In this document: positions 26,560 through 35,807 of the stretch, piece by piece | How positions within the stretch are numbered: position 1 is the stretch's first letter | How the letters are laid out: each line of letters begins with the position of its first letter | Assembly: GCF_036885195.1 (NCBI RefSeq) | Contig: NZ_CP133656.1 | Location: forward strand, 3,658,001-3,722,000 | Length of the DNA stretch: 64,000 nucleotides | Direction: 5' to 3' | Source: Pectobacterium cacticida | Lineage (GTDB): Bacteria; Pseudomonadota; Gammaproteobacteria; Enterobacterales; Enterobacteriaceae | The notes under the pieces: generated by a model | Told to the model about the DNA's origin: nothing | What the model saw: the letters and a program-made list of their open reading frames with translations, nothing else | The model's database searches: none | Position numbers and translations under genes: made by a program

Positions 26560-26988
26560 TTAATCCTCCACTACCAGGCCCATGGAACGAGCAGTACCTG
26601 CAATAGAACGCACCATGGCGTCTATATCAGCACCCGTCATATCCGCAGCTTTAGTTTCTGCGATTTCACGAACCTGCGCGCTCGTTATTTTACCGACCTT
26701 GTCTTTGTTCGGCTTGCCAGAACCAGACTTGATGCCGGCCGCTTTTTTCAGCAGAACGGCTGCGGGAGGCGTCTTGGTAACAAAGGTAAAAGAGCGATCG
26801 GAATAAACGGTGATAACAACCGGGATTGGTAAGCCTTTTTCAACGCTTTCAGTTTTAGCATTGAATGCCTTACAAAATTCCATGATGTTCACACCTTGCT
26901 GACCCAGCGCCGGGCCGACTGGTGGACTTGGGTTAGCCATACCCGCTGCAACTTGCAGCTTGACATAGGCTTGTACTTTCTTGGCCAT
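26560..26988 (-). CDS. rplK: Ribosomal protein uL11
   Basis: 142 residues as in E. coli. L11 binds the GTPase-associated centre of 23S rRNA and is needed for RelA-dependent stringent response. The N-terminal proline-rich PSPPVGPALGQQGVNIMEFCKAFN segment is near residues 20-45. GAGGAAAGC precedes the ATG. Confidence 0.99.
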   Translation of the reverse strand: MAKKVQAYVKLQVAAGMANPSPPVGPALGQQGVNIMEFCKAFNAKTESVEKGLPIPVVITVYSDRSFTFVTKTPPAAVLLKKAAGIKSGSGKPNKDKVGKITSAQVREIAETKAADMTGADIDAMVRSIAGTARSMGLVVED

Positions 26989-26989
26989 T

Positions 26990-27042
26990 TAGCTTTCCTC
27001 TATCGGGTAGTAACGCCTAGTAAAAGGCTCCCCGTGGTTTGT
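26990..27042 (-). promoter_or_regulatory. Probable L1-binding operator in the rplK leader
   Basis: The minus strand here (CCACGGGGAGCC...AGGCGTTACTACCCGATAGAGG) closely resembles the E. coli rplK leader where L1 binds to repress rplKA translation. It mimics the 23S rRNA L1 site. Boundaries are approximate. Confidence 0.6.
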
Positions 27043-27072
27043 ATTACATTTCAGGCGCCATTAAGGCCACTG

Positions 27073-27110
27073 AAAACAAAAGGCGCGAAATTGTAGGTTA
27101 ATTTCGCGCC
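27073..27110 (-). terminator. Rho-independent terminator of secE-nusG
   Basis: GGCGCGAAATT / AATTTCGCGCC (27082-27092 and 27100-27110) form a perfect 11-bp stem followed on the minus strand by TTTTGTTTTC. It lies about 40 bases after the nusG stop. Confidence 0.92.
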
Positions 27111-27150
27111 ATAGGCAAGTCGCTATTTTCAGTAAATATCGCGCTAGCGA

Positions 27151-27696
27151 TTAGCCCTTTTCGACTTGGGCAAAGTCCAACTCAACAGGTGTTGCACGAC
27201 CAAAAATAGAAACGGACACCTTCAGACGGCTTTTCTCATAGTCAACTTCTTCGACAACGCCATTAAAATCAGCAAACGGACCATCGTTAACGCGGACCAT
27301 TTCTCCTGGTTCGAACAACGTTTTCGGCCGAGGTTTATCACCGACCTGCTGGAGACGATTCATAATCGCATCCACTTCTTTATCACTGATTGGCGCAGGG
27401 CGATCAGAGGTGCCGCCAATGAATCCCATAACACGTGGCACACTGCGAACAAGATGCCAGCTAGCATCCTCCATCACCATTTGTACCAAAACATAACCGG
27501 GAAAAAACTTGCGTTCGCTCTTACGGCGCTGCCCACCACGGATCTCAACGACTTCTTCAGTCGGCACCATAACTTCGCCAAACAGGTCTTCCATATTGTG
27601 AAGTTTGATATGCTCACGCAGTGATTGCGCCACGCGGCCTTCAAAACCAGAAAACGCCTGAACGACGTACCAACGTTTTTTTGGAGCTTCAGACAT
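27151..27696 (-). CDS. nusG: Transcription elongation/antitermination factor NusG
   Basis: 181 residues as in E. coli. The NGN domain (RWYVVQAFSGFEGRVAQSL at the N-terminus) binds RNA polymerase, and the KOW domain (GEMVRVNDGPFADFNGVVEEVD near 125) binds Rho or ribosomal S10. It starts one base after the secE stop. Confidence 0.99.
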   Translation of the reverse strand: MSEAPKKRWYVVQAFSGFEGRVAQSLREHIKLHNMEDLFGEVMVPTEEVVEIRGGQRRKSERKFFPGYVLVQMVMEDASWHLVRSVPRVMGFIGGTSDRPAPISDKEVDAIMNRLQQVGDKPRPKTLFEPGEMVRVNDGPFADFNGVVEEVDYEKSRLKVSVSIFGRATPVELDFAQVEKG

Positions 27697-27697
27697 C

Positions 27698-28081
27698 TTA
27701 GAACCTCAGGCCAGTGATAAACGATACCAAACGGACCAGAATACCATCCAGCCCCCACAAAATCAGCGACATCACGGCAGTCACTGCGGCAACGATTAAC
27801 GTGGTGTGCAACGTTTCCTGACGAGTCGGCCAAATGACTTTGCGCACTTCTGTTCGCGCCTCACGGGCAAACGCTACCGTTGCTTTACCTTTTGTAGTCA
27901 GCAGCGCCACACCGCCAGCGGCGGCGATCAGGATAACAACGGCCAATGCACGCAGAGGGAGGCTAAATTCCCGGTAATAATAATTACCGACAATTGCAAT
28001 AATCAGTAAAGCACCTACTACCAGCCACTTAATCACTTCCAGGCCACGCCCACTATCCTGAGCTTCGGTATTCGCACTCAT
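27698..28081 (-). CDS. secE: Preprotein translocase subunit SecE
   Basis: 127 residues from ATG at 28081, equal to E. coli SecE (MSANTEAQ...); a five-residue longer frame starts with GTG and has no ribosome site. Three membrane segments are seen, with the conserved cytoplasmic amphipathic region FAREARTEVRKVIWPTRQE before the third. It clamps SecY in the inner-membrane translocon. Confidence 0.98.
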   Translation of the reverse strand: MSANTEAQDSGRGLEVIKWLVVGALLIIAIVGNYYYREFSLPLRALAVVILIAAAGGVALLTTKGKATVAFAREARTEVRKVIWPTRQETLHTTLIVAAVTAVMSLILWGLDGILVRLVSFITGLRF

Positions 28082-28263
28082 AAACCAACCTGTCACAATG
28101 ATTCAGACAAATAACTTTGCCCCATCATTATTATGGGGCAACCAAACCGAAAGATGTTCTGTAAAACGAATAATTCGGTATTTACGCCGTATCTACAGAG
28201 CCTATCTCACCAAGGATTATCCTCTCACAATCACTGATAAGATAGGTTCTATCATGGCAGCGT

Positions 28264-28294
28264 AGAAAAAGGGCATCAAATGATGCCCTTTTAT
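28264..28294 (-). terminator. Rho-independent terminator of tuf
   Basis: GGGCATCAAATGATGCCC (28271-28288) forms a compact stem flanked by AAAA and, on the minus strand, followed by TTTTTC. It is about 30 bases past the tuf stop. Confidence 0.92.
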
Positions 28295-28322
28295 CGCGTG
28301 GCGCGTCAAACGTTATCAGCAA

Positions 28323-29507
28323 TTAAGCGATAACTTTAGAAACAACGCCCGCACCTACAGTACGACCGCCTTCACGGATGGCGAAACGCAAACCGTCATC
28401 CATCGCGATTGGGTGGATCAGAGTAACAACCATTTTGATGTTGTCGCCCGGCATTACCATCTCTACGCCTTCTGGCAGTTCGATGGTGCCCGTTACGTCA
28501 GTGGTACGGAAGTAGAACTGCGGACGATAGCCTTTGAAGAACGGCGTATGACGACCACCTTCATCCTTGCTCAGGATATACACTTCTGATTCGAACTGCG
28601 TATGCGGCTTGATAGAACCCGGCTTAGCCAGTACCTGACCACGTTCGATTTCTTCACGTTTAATACCACGCAGCAGAACACCCACGTTCTCACCAGCACG
28701 GCCTTCGTCCAGCAGTTTGCGGAACATTTCTACGCCAGTACAGGTAGACTTCGCGGTGTCCTTGATACCCACGATCTCTACTTCTTCGCCAACTTTGATA
28801 ACACCGCGCTCTACACGACCCGTTACCACAGTACCGCGACCAGAAATGGAGAAAACGTCTTCGATTGGCAACAGGAAAGGTTTGTCAATCGCACGTTCTG
28901 GTTCTGGGATATAGGAATCCAGGTAGCCAGCCAGTTCAATGATTTTTTCTTCCCACTGGGCTTCGCCTTCCAGCGCTTTCAATGCAGAGCCACGCACGAT
29001 CGGCGTGTCATCGCCTGGGAAGTCATATTGAGACAGCAGTTCACGCACTTCCATCTCAACCAGTTCCAGCAGCTCTTCGTCATCAACCATGTCGCATTTG
29101 TTCAGGAACACGATGATGTACGGAACGCCTACCTGACGGCCCAACAGGATGTGTTCACGCGTTTGCGGCATCGGGCCGTCAGTCGCGGCAACAACCAGGA
29201 TTGCGCCATCCATCTGCGCCGCACCGGTGATCATGTTTTTCACATAGTCGGCGTGTCCCGGGCAGTCTACGTGTGCGTAGTGGCGTGTCGGGGTGTCATA
29301 TTCAACGTGAGACGTGTTGATGGTGATACCACGCGCTTTTTCTTCCGGCGCATTATCAATCTGATCGAATGCACGGGCGGCACCACCGTAAGTTTTAGCC
29401 AGGACGGTAGTGATTGCAGCGGTCAGCGTCGTTTTACCATGGTCAACGTGGCCGATAGTACCGACGTTGACGTGCGGTTTTGTACGTTCAAATTTTTCTT
29501 TAGACAT
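28323..29507 (-). CDS. tuf: Elongation factor Tu
   Basis: 394 residues as in E. coli. G1 motif GHVDHGKT, G3 DCPGHADY and G4 NKCD are all intact. It delivers aminoacyl-tRNA to the ribosome. Gene order tRNA cluster-tuf-secE-nusG identifies this as the tufB locus; a second tuf copy near fusA is expected elsewhere. Confidence 0.99.
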   Translation of the reverse strand: MSKEKFERTKPHVNVGTIGHVDHGKTTLTAAITTVLAKTYGGAARAFDQIDNAPEEKARGITINTSHVEYDTPTRHYAHVDCPGHADYVKNMITGAAQMDGAILVVAATDGPMPQTREHILLGRQVGVPYIIVFLNKCDMVDDEELLELVEMEVRELLSQYDFPGDDTPIVRGSALKALEGEAQWEEKIIELAGYLDSYIPEPERAIDKPFLLPIEDVFSISGRGTVVTGRVERGVIKVGEEVEIVGIKDTAKSTCTGVEMFRKLLDEGRAGENVGVLLRGIKREEIERGQVLAKPGSIKPHTQFESEVYILSKDEGGRHTPFFKGYRPQFYFRTTDVTGTIELPEGVEMVMPGDNIKMVVTLIHPIAMDDGLRFAIREGGRTVGAGVVSKVIA

Positions 29508-29614
29508 CGATTGTCCCTCTAAGACACGGATAAATCGGTGGTATCACCACATCAACCAAGCAATAGCTTGCTGAATTTATTCACAGAAAGAAAATCAGGA
29601 GGAGGAAAAGGAAG

Positions 29615-29690
29615 TGGTGCTGATAGGCAGATTCGAACTGCCGACCTCACCCTTACCAAGGGTGCGCTCTACCAACTGAGCTATATCAGC
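29615..29690 (-). tRNA. thrT: tRNA-Thr(GGT)
   Basis: 76 bases including encoded CCA. The minus-strand cloverleaf has acceptor GCTGATA/TATCAGC, the anticodon loop CTTGGTAAG with anticodon GGT and the TTCGAAT T-loop. It is the last tRNA before tuf, as thrT in E. coli. Confidence 0.97.
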
Positions 29691-29696
29691 ACATCT

Positions 29697-29771
<75 letters not shown>

Positions 29772-29905
29772 ATCCTGGAACTCGGCTACCTAATTTTTCT
29801 GTAGATTTTGAAGTCGGGGAACATGACTTCACTGTTGACCCCGCCTTCGTCGATCCGGCTTAGTGTTACTAACCGTATCGAATATCCTGTTTCCAGGATT
29901 GAATT
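29772..29905. other. tRNA-Tyr to tRNA-Gly spacer with nested inverted repeats
   Basis: The 134-base spacer begins and ends with a 9-bp inverted repeat, ATCCTGGAA (29772-29780) and TTCCAGGAT (29891-29899). Inside it TGAAGTC (29809-29815) pairs with GACTTCA (29825-29831). In the precursor RNA this would form a stem set between the two tRNAs, likely guiding processing. Confidence 0.5.
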
Positions 29906-29990
<85 letters not shown>

Positions 29991-30017
29991 TTAACTATTT
30001 GTTTACTAATTACTTGA

Positions 30018-30093
<76 letters not shown>

Positions 30094-30107
30094 CTCAAGT
30101 GCTGCGC

Positions 30108-30136
30108 ATTCTAGGTAGACAGAACGCGCGATGCAA
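30108..30136 (-). promoter_or_regulatory. Promoter of the tRNA-tuf operon
   Basis: On the minus strand TTGCAT (30131-30136) is followed by a 17-base spacer and TAGAAT (30108-30113), then a GC-rich discriminator GCGC typical of stringently controlled stable-RNA promoters. The first tRNA begins 15 bases further on. Confidence 0.85.
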
Positions 30137-30749
30137 CAAAAAAATTGCCTAAAACGCGCTATCGCTTAGATTTTATCCAAATTTAGTCATAAATCCAGGA
30201 CGTTAAAAAAAATTAGCGCAAAGAACCACCGGCAAAACACAATTAAAGAGGCGGTAACGTCATCAACACACCGTTGATTCTCTGTATCAGAGATGCCTTC
30301 AACACGTCAGGTGTAACGTATGCAATAAGACTAATAGTGGCGGCTCATTTTTCATAGGAGGCAAGCTTGGCATGCCTTTAGCCTGATTAATCAATTTCTG
30401 AAGATTTCATAAAAATGATGTCGGCCTCCAGCATAATCTTTTTTTGCCCGCTTTACTTGAGCGGAGTGACGTTAAACGCGCCCCGCCTAAAATTAGAACC
30501 CGGATAAATACGATTCAGTGAGATATGAATTACCCGCTAGCAGGTACGCGATGCCTCATTGTTTACACTTTAGATGCTGCACCTATTTTCTCTTCTTTTT
30601 TCTATCGGCATAGTGTTAACCTGCCCCTTATCAAAAATTTATTACATAAGAAAGGTGCCGCGATTATCACGTTGGCTTACGTCACAGCTCGTTTTACTCG
30701 CTGGCTGATAGTCCCTTTTCTTACCTGTGAAGCAGGCAGAACACAACTT
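30137..30749. other. Divergent gap upstream of coaA
   Basis: 613 bases between the tRNA promoter and the coaA start. An in-frame open stretch joins coaA from 30525, but it has no ribosome site and is not part of known CoaA. It should contain the coaA promoter; nothing else was recognised. Confidence 0.65.
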
Positions 30750-31691
30750 ATGAGCAAAATAGCCACGACGCCATATCTACAGTTCAACCGCAGTCAATGG
30801 GCCGCCTTGCGCGATTCTGTTCCATTAACGCTAACAGAAGAAGAAATCGCTAAGCTCAAAGGAATCAATGAAGACCTTTCGTTAGACGAAGTCGCAGAAA
30901 TTTATCTGCCGCTATCCCGTCTACTCAATTTTTATATCAGCTCTAATTTGAGACGGCAGGCTGTGCTTGAGCAATTTCTAGGAACCGATGGTCAGAAAAT
31001 CCCCTACATCATCGGTATTGCAGGCAGCGTGGCCGTGGGGAAAAGTACTACAGCTCGAGTACTTCAGGCGCTTTTAAGCCGCTGGCCGGAACATCGTAGC
31101 GTAGAACTGATAACAACTGATGGATTTCTCCATCCTAACAAGGTGTTAAAAGAACGTGATTTGATGAAGAAAAAAGGTTTCCCGCAATCATATGATATGC
31201 GTAGCCTGGTGAAATTTGTCTCTGATATCAAATCAGGGACGCCAAGGGTCACTGCGCCGACCTATTCTCATCTGACATATGATATCGTGCCTGGCAATAA
31301 TAAGGTTTTAGAACAACCTGACATCCTAATATTAGAAGGTCTGAATGTTCTGCAGAGTGGAATGGACTATCCACACGATCCGCATCGGGTCTTCGTTTCC
31401 GATTTCGTTGATTTCTCAATCTATGTTGATGCACCTGAAACACTACTACAGACATGGTATATTAATCGTTTTCTGAAATTCAGAATGAGTGCATTCTCAA
31501 ATCCACACTCATATTTCCATAATTACGCAAAATTGTCTGAAGAAGAGGCCATCGGTATCGCTTCTCAACTATGGAAAGAGATTAACGGGCTTAATCTAAA
31601 AGAAAATATTCTCCCCACAAGAGAAAGAGCTAGCCTTATTTTAACCAAAAGTGCTGACCATGCGGTTGAATATGTTAGGCTGAGAAAATAA
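30750..31691 (+). CDS. coaA: Pantothenate kinase CoaA
   Basis: 313 residues from ATG at 30750 (E. coli 316). It phosphorylates pantothenate, the rate-setting step of coenzyme A synthesis. P-loop GSVAVGKST at residues 92-100; substrate-site segments DGFLHPN and FVDFSIYVDA are present. The longer frame starting at 30525 would add 75 residues not seen in the family, so it is not used. A bidirectional terminator follows directly. Confidence 0.97.
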   Translation: MSKIATTPYLQFNRSQWAALRDSVPLTLTEEEIAKLKGINEDLSLDEVAEIYLPLSRLLNFYISSNLRRQAVLEQFLGTDGQKIPYIIGIAGSVAVGKSTTARVLQALLSRWPEHRSVELITTDGFLHPNKVLKERDLMKKKGFPQSYDMRSLVKFVSDIKSGTPRVTAPTYSHLTYDIVPGNNKVLEQPDILILEGLNVLQSGMDYPHDPHRVFVSDFVDFSIYVDAPETLLQTWYINRFLKFRMSAFSNPHSYFHNYAKLSEEEAIGIASQLWKEINGLNLKENILPTRERASLILTKSADHAVEYVRLRK

Positions 31692-31702
31692 ATTAAGGAA
31701 TG

Positions 31703-31726
31703 AAAGGGGCTAGCAGCCCCTTTTTA
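31703..31726. terminator. Bidirectional terminator between coaA and birA
   Basis: GGGGCT-AGC-AGCCCC (31706-31720) is followed by TTTTT on the plus strand and by TTTCATT on the minus strand. The plus-strand T-run overlaps the birA stop codon, so the two convergent genes share this element. Confidence 0.88.
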
Positions 31727-32683
31727 TTCTCCACGTAGAGAGATCTCCCCACCAATATAGGACGTGATTTTTCCATCTTTCTCTAATAACAAGGCACCCT
31801 GATGGTCGATCCCTCGATCAATTCCATATATTTCACGATTGCCGATAATCAAACGGACAGTGCGGTTATAATAATTATCTAATGCTTTCCATCTTGAAAC
31901 AAAAGGCGTAAGACCATGTAATTCAAAAACGGCCAATGCAGATCTCAATTCACTAATAAGCGTCGAAGCGAGCGTATTACGATTAATATTAATCCCCGCC
32001 TCTTGCAAGTTTATCCAACCTTGACTAATTGTATCTGGCGCCGGATCCCGCATCCGTAAATTAATCCCCGCGCCAATGACCAAGTTCGCGGCATCGCCCG
32101 TCTTTCCGGTAAGTTCCACAAGAATACCCGCGAGTTTTCTATCCTTCAGGTATAAGTCATTGGGCCATTTTACTCGCACACCATCAGCACCTAGTTGATG
32201 TAAAACTTCCGCCATAACAATGCCAATGACCAAACTTACACCTACAGCCGCGGCGGGCCCCTGTTCCAGGCGCCAATATAAGGATAAATAAAGATTGGCG
32301 CCAAAGGGGGAAAACCATTGTCGACCACGGCGGCCACGTCCAGATTGCTGATATTCAGCAAGGCATGCATGACCGGAGGATAAGGTATCAAGACGGTCTA
32401 AAAGGTACTGATTCGTAGAATCTACGATCGGTAACACCGTGACCCCCCCTTCCGGAAGGTGCTCAAGAATTGCGCTTTCATCTAATAACTGCATCGGTGC
32501 AGGTAAAGCATATCCCTTCCCTGTTACAGTAAAAACGTCGATGCCCCAATCACGTATCGTCTGAATATGTTTATTAATGGCGGCCCGACTCATCCCCATC
32601 ATTTCACCCAGTAACTCACCGGAATAAAATTCACCGTCAGAGAGGATATTAATGAGTTTAAGCGGAACCGAAATATCCCTCAT
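31724..32683 (-). CDS. birA: Biotin-protein ligase and biotin operon repressor BirA
   Basis: 319 residues (E. coli 321). The N-terminal winged-helix DNA-binding domain (GEMMGMSRAAINKHIQTIRDWG) is retained, so it can repress bio genes as well as attach biotin to the acetyl-CoA carboxylase carrier protein. The catalytic loop GRGRRGRQWFSPFG near residue 116 and KWPNDLYLKDRKLAGILVE are intact. It overlaps murB by 4 bases (ATGA). Confidence 0.97.
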   Translation of the reverse strand: MRDISVPLKLINILSDGEFYSGELLGEMMGMSRAAINKHIQTIRDWGIDVFTVTGKGYALPAPMQLLDESAILEHLPEGGVTVLPIVDSTNQYLLDRLDTLSSGHACLAEYQQSGRGRRGRQWFSPFGANLYLSLYWRLEQGPAAAVGVSLVIGIVMAEVLHQLGADGVRVKWPNDLYLKDRKLAGILVELTGKTGDAANLVIGAGINLRMRDPAPDTISQGWINLQEAGININRNTLASTLISELRSALAVFELHGLTPFVSRWKALDNYYNRTVRLIIGNREIYGIDRGIDHQGALLLEKDGKITSYIGGEISLRGE

Positions 32684-33726
32684 GATAAAATCTCGCTAGC
32701 ATTAACTTCTCCGTGAGCTGCAATAAAACGGACTTCAGGCTCCAAATAGAGATTGAATTTTTTTGCCACCCGATCACGGACATAACGCGCTAATTCGACA
32801 ATATCTGAACTTTTGGCATTATTCTTATTTATCAATACCAATGCCTGTTTTTCATGGACGCCGGCGCCACCCAGTTGAAACCCTTTAAGTTTGCATTGGT
32901 CTATCAGCCACCCTGCTGCCAATTTAACGCTGTCATCCGCCTGTATATAATGAGGCGCATTGGGATATTCCCGTAAAATCTGTTCGGCGTGCAACATAGT
33001 AATAATTGGATTTTTGAAGAAACTCCCCGCGTTGCCGATTACGGCAGGATCGGGAAGTTTGCTTCGGCGCAGATGACAAACAGCATCAAAAATCTGCCGA
33101 GGTGTGACGGTGATAGGATCCAATTTGGCTAATTCGCCATAGCTTAGTATCGGACGCCATACTTTAGTTAAAAATAACCCGACAGCAATAATCACGAAAC
33201 CAGTGCGATATTGATGTTTAAATATGCTTTCTCGGTACCCGAACTGACATTCTTCAGCGCTAAAACGGATGACGTTACCTGTAGTCAGATCCAATAAATC
33301 GACATAATCACAAACGTGTTGAAATTCGTTACCGTAGGCACCGATATTCTGTATCGGCGCTGAGCCTACACAGCCAGGAATTAACGCCAGATTTTCTAAT
33401 CCAGCGATACCCTTCTTGAGCGTATACTCCACTAAGTGATGCCAATTTTCACCCGCGCCGACATGCAGATGCCAGCCGTCGTGTTTTTCACTAACGCTGA
33501 TACCCTTGAGTTGGTTCAGCAAAATCATGCCGGAAAAATCTTCCAGGAAAAGGACATTGCTCCCTTCGCCTAGTATTAAGACCGGTTCTTGCGAGGCATT
33601 CGCAGCGCGCCACCCTTCAATCAATTGCTCCTGATTTGCCGCAATACGGAGACAAGATGCAGTAACAGGTAATGCGAAAGAGTTGTGTGATCTTAATGAA
33701 ATAACGCTCGACGCCATAATAACCAT
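32680..33726 (-). CDS. murB: UDP-N-acetylenolpyruvoylglucosamine reductase MurB
   Basis: 348 residues (E. coli 342). It reduces the enolpyruvyl group with NADPH and FAD to make UDP-MurNAc. FAD-binding LGEGSNVLF, GCVGSAPIQNIGAYG and the catalytic serine in NAGSFFKNP are present. ATGs at 33726 and 33717 are both possible starts; neither has a strong ribosome site. In E. coli an rRNA operon lies upstream of murB; here argD does. Confidence 0.96.
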   Translation of the reverse strand: MVIMASSVISLRSHNSFALPVTASCLRIAANQEQLIEGWRAANASQEPVLILGEGSNVLFLEDFSGMILLNQLKGISVSEKHDGWHLHVGAGENWHHLVEYTLKKGIAGLENLALIPGCVGSAPIQNIGAYGNEFQHVCDYVDLLDLTTGNVIRFSAEECQFGYRESIFKHQYRTGFVIIAVGLFLTKVWRPILSYGELAKLDPITVTPRQIFDAVCHLRRSKLPDPAVIGNAGSFFKNPIITMLHAEQILREYPNAPHYIQADDSVKLAAGWLIDQCKLKGFQLGGAGVHEKQALVLINKNNAKSSDIVELARYVRDRVAKKFNLYLEPEVRFIAAHGEVNASEILS

Positions 33727-33820
33727 GCCTACTAATTCGGATGCCGCTTAGTTTACCCGATTCAGGCAAGATATCCGAGGCGCTTACGCAATGGCAAGTG
33801 TACAACCACGCGCTATGCAC

Positions 33821-33852
33821 AAAAAAAGCGTGAGGTCTTAACCCCACGCCGT
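33821..33852 (-). terminator. Rho-independent terminator of argD
   Basis: On the minus strand GGCGTGGGGTTAAGACCTCACGC forms a stem followed by seven T residues (plus-strand A-run 33821-33827). It ends about 35 bases after the argD stop and isolates it from murB. Confidence 0.9.
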
Positions 33853-33885
33853 TTTTCAAACCATACTTTTTATTTAGGTAGCTAA

Positions 33886-35112
33886 TCAGTTTTTGGCGTT
33901 AACAACCTGCGCGACTGCCCTGGCGAATTTTTCCATTCCCAATCTGATATCCTCTGCATCAATGATTAGCGATGGCACAAAGCGAATCACGTTTGGCCCA
34001 GCCATCAACACCATAAGCCCTTCAGCCGCTGCCGCGGACAAAAACTCACCTGCCCGACCATGCCATTGCGCTTTTAACTCGGCCCCCAGCAATAACCCCA
34101 TACCGCGAACTTGCTCAAAGACATTGTACTGTTGGTTAATCTTCTCAAGCTCACTCACAAAGTGTTCGTGACGCTCAGCCACGCCTGACAGCACTTCCGG
34201 TGTGTTGATAATGTCCAGCGCAGCTTCTGCTACAGCACAGGCCAGTGGATTGCCACCATAAGTGGTGCCATGAACCCCAACCGTCATCACAGAGGCGATC
34301 TCTTCCGTCGTCAGCATCGCGCTAATCGGAAAACCACCGCCCAGCGCTTTAGCCGTAGTGAGAATATCCGGCGTGATACCGTAATGCATATAGCTGAATA
34401 ACTTACCCGTACGCCCCATCCCGCACTGTACTTCATCGAATACCAGCAGCGCGTTGAACCGATCGCACAGATCGCGAACGCCTTGCAAGAACTCAGGCGT
34501 AGCAGGTGTGATCCCCCCCTCACCCTGAACCGGCTCCAACACAACTGCACAGGTATGATCGTCCATGACCGCTTTTACCGCCGCCAGATCGTTAAAAGGA
34601 ACATGAACGATATCCGCGGGTTTAGGCCCGAAGCCATCAGCATATTTGGGCTGCCCGCCAACGGAAACGGTAAATAACGTTCGGCCATGGAACGCGTTGT
34701 AGAAGGCGATGATCTTGGTTTTATAAGGACTATGGCGTTTAACCGCATAGTGACGCGCCAGCTTAAACGCGGCTTCATTAGCCTCCGCACCAGAGTTAAC
34801 AAAGAACACGCGATCGGCGAACGTGGCATTAATGAGTTTACTGGCGAGGCGCAGCGCAGGCTCATTAGTAAAAATATTGCTGGTATGCCACAACGTTTCT
34901 CCCTGTTGCTGCAAGGCGCGAACCAGAGCAGGATGGCAGTGGCCCAGCGCCGTTACCGCGATACCGCCGGAAAAATCGATATACTCTCGGCCGTCCTGAT
35001 CCCAGACGCGGCTCCCTTTGCCTTTTACAGGAACAAACTTTGCGGGGGCATAAACCGGCAAAATCACCTTATCGTGAGTATCCCGTGTTACTGCTTTCTG
35101 CTCTGCTGCCAT
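33886..35112 (-). CDS. argD: Acetylornithine/succinyldiaminopimelate aminotransferase ArgD
   Basis: 408 residues from ATG at 35112 (GAGGCAGCAA upstream); GTG at 35124 is less likely. A class III PLP aminotransferase used in both arginine and lysine synthesis. The cofactor lysine is in LTTAKALGGGFP near residue 251, with FDEVQCGMGRTG before it and NSGAEANEAAFK near 105. Neighbour pabA supports biosynthetic argD rather than the catabolic paralogue astC. A likely ARG box lies upstream. Confidence 0.93.
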   Translation of the reverse strand: MAAEQKAVTRDTHDKVILPVYAPAKFVPVKGKGSRVWDQDGREYIDFSGGIAVTALGHCHPALVRALQQQGETLWHTSNIFTNEPALRLASKLINATFADRVFFVNSGAEANEAAFKLARHYAVKRHSPYKTKIIAFYNAFHGRTLFTVSVGGQPKYADGFGPKPADIVHVPFNDLAAVKAVMDDHTCAVVLEPVQGEGGITPATPEFLQGVRDLCDRFNALLVFDEVQCGMGRTGKLFSYMHYGITPDILTTAKALGGGFPISAMLTTEEIASVMTVGVHGTTYGGNPLACAVAEAALDIINTPEVLSGVAERHEHFVSELEKINQQYNVFEQVRGMGLLLGAELKAQWHGRAGEFLSAAAAEGLMVLMAGPNVIRFVPSLIIDAEDIRLGMEKFARAVAQVVNAKN

Positions 35113-35157
35113 TTGCTGCCTCACTCAACCGTTCATCATGTCGTAATGAAAATATAA

Positions 35158-35171
35158 TCAATAAATATGCA
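35158..35171. promoter_or_regulatory. Candidate ARG box upstream of argD
   Basis: TCAATAAATATGCA (minus strand TGCATATTTATTGA) matches 12 of 14 positions of the ArgR half-site pair TGAAT-N4-ATTCA. It lies 46 bases before the argD start, where ArgR repression would be expected. A second box at the normal 3-base spacing is poor. Confidence 0.45.
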
Positions 35172-35231
35172 TAAAAAATCAATTACAGGCAATATTAAAT
35201 CAGCCCTTGGAGTGAGTAACTTTCTATCTCT

Positions 35232-35807
35232 TTAAATCTTAAGGAAATTATCCAAAAGTTGGTGACCTTGTTGGCTGAGGATGCTTTCTGGATGAAACTG
35301 CACCCCTTCCAGCGGTAATGTACGATGGCGAATCCCCATTATTTCGTCCCGCTTTCCTTCATATTCACTCCAGGCCGTAATCTCAAAACAATCGGGTAGT
35401 GAGGCATCGTCAATAATGAGTGAATGATAGCGAGTCACCGTCAAGGGCCGAGTTAGCCCCGTAAAAACGCCTATATTACTGTGCGTAATCGCAGAAGTTT
35501 TTCCATGCATCACCTGTCGCGCCCGCACCACGCGCGCGCCAAACGCCTGACCCATCGCCTGATGGCCAAGGCACACACCCAAAATAGGCAACTTATCAGC
35601 AAAATACCGGATTGCGGCCAGTGAAATCCCCGCCTCATCCGGCGTACAAGGGCCTGGTGAAATGACTAATCGCTCAGGCGCAAGCTGTTCAATCTCACGC
35701 AGCGTCAATTCATCATTACGCTTTACCACGACCTGTGCACCAAGCTCACAAAAGTACTGGTAAAGGTTGTAGGTAAAGGAATCATAGTTATCGATAATTA
35801 GCAGCAT
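35232..35807 (-). CDS. pabA: Aminodeoxychorismate synthase glutamine amidotransferase PabA
   Basis: 191 residues. It supplies ammonia from glutamine to PabB for p-aminobenzoate and folate synthesis. Class I amidotransferase triad: Cys79 in LGVCLGHQ, and His/Glu in VQFHPESI near the C-terminus; SPGPCTP is at 50-56. The pabA-argD order follows E. coli, but fic, which precedes pabA there, is absent. Confidence 0.95.
   Translation of the reverse strand: MLLIIDNYDSFTYNLYQYFCELGAQVVVKRNDELTLREIEQLAPERLVISPGPCTPDEAGISLAAIRYFADKLPILGVCLGHQAMGQAFGARVVRARQVMHGKTSAITHSNIGVFTGLTRPLTVTRYHSLIIDDASLPDCFEITAWSEYEGKRDEIMGIRHRTLPLEGVQFHPESILSQQGHQLLDNFLKI

Noticed and set aside
28602..29522. 306-codon open frame on the plus strand opposite tuf
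   Set aside because: Antisense shadow of EF-Tu, a common artefact at tuf loci.
30525..30749. 75-codon in-frame N-terminal extension of CoaA
   Set aside because: No ribosome site at 30525, not part of the family, and the start at 30750 gives the normal length.
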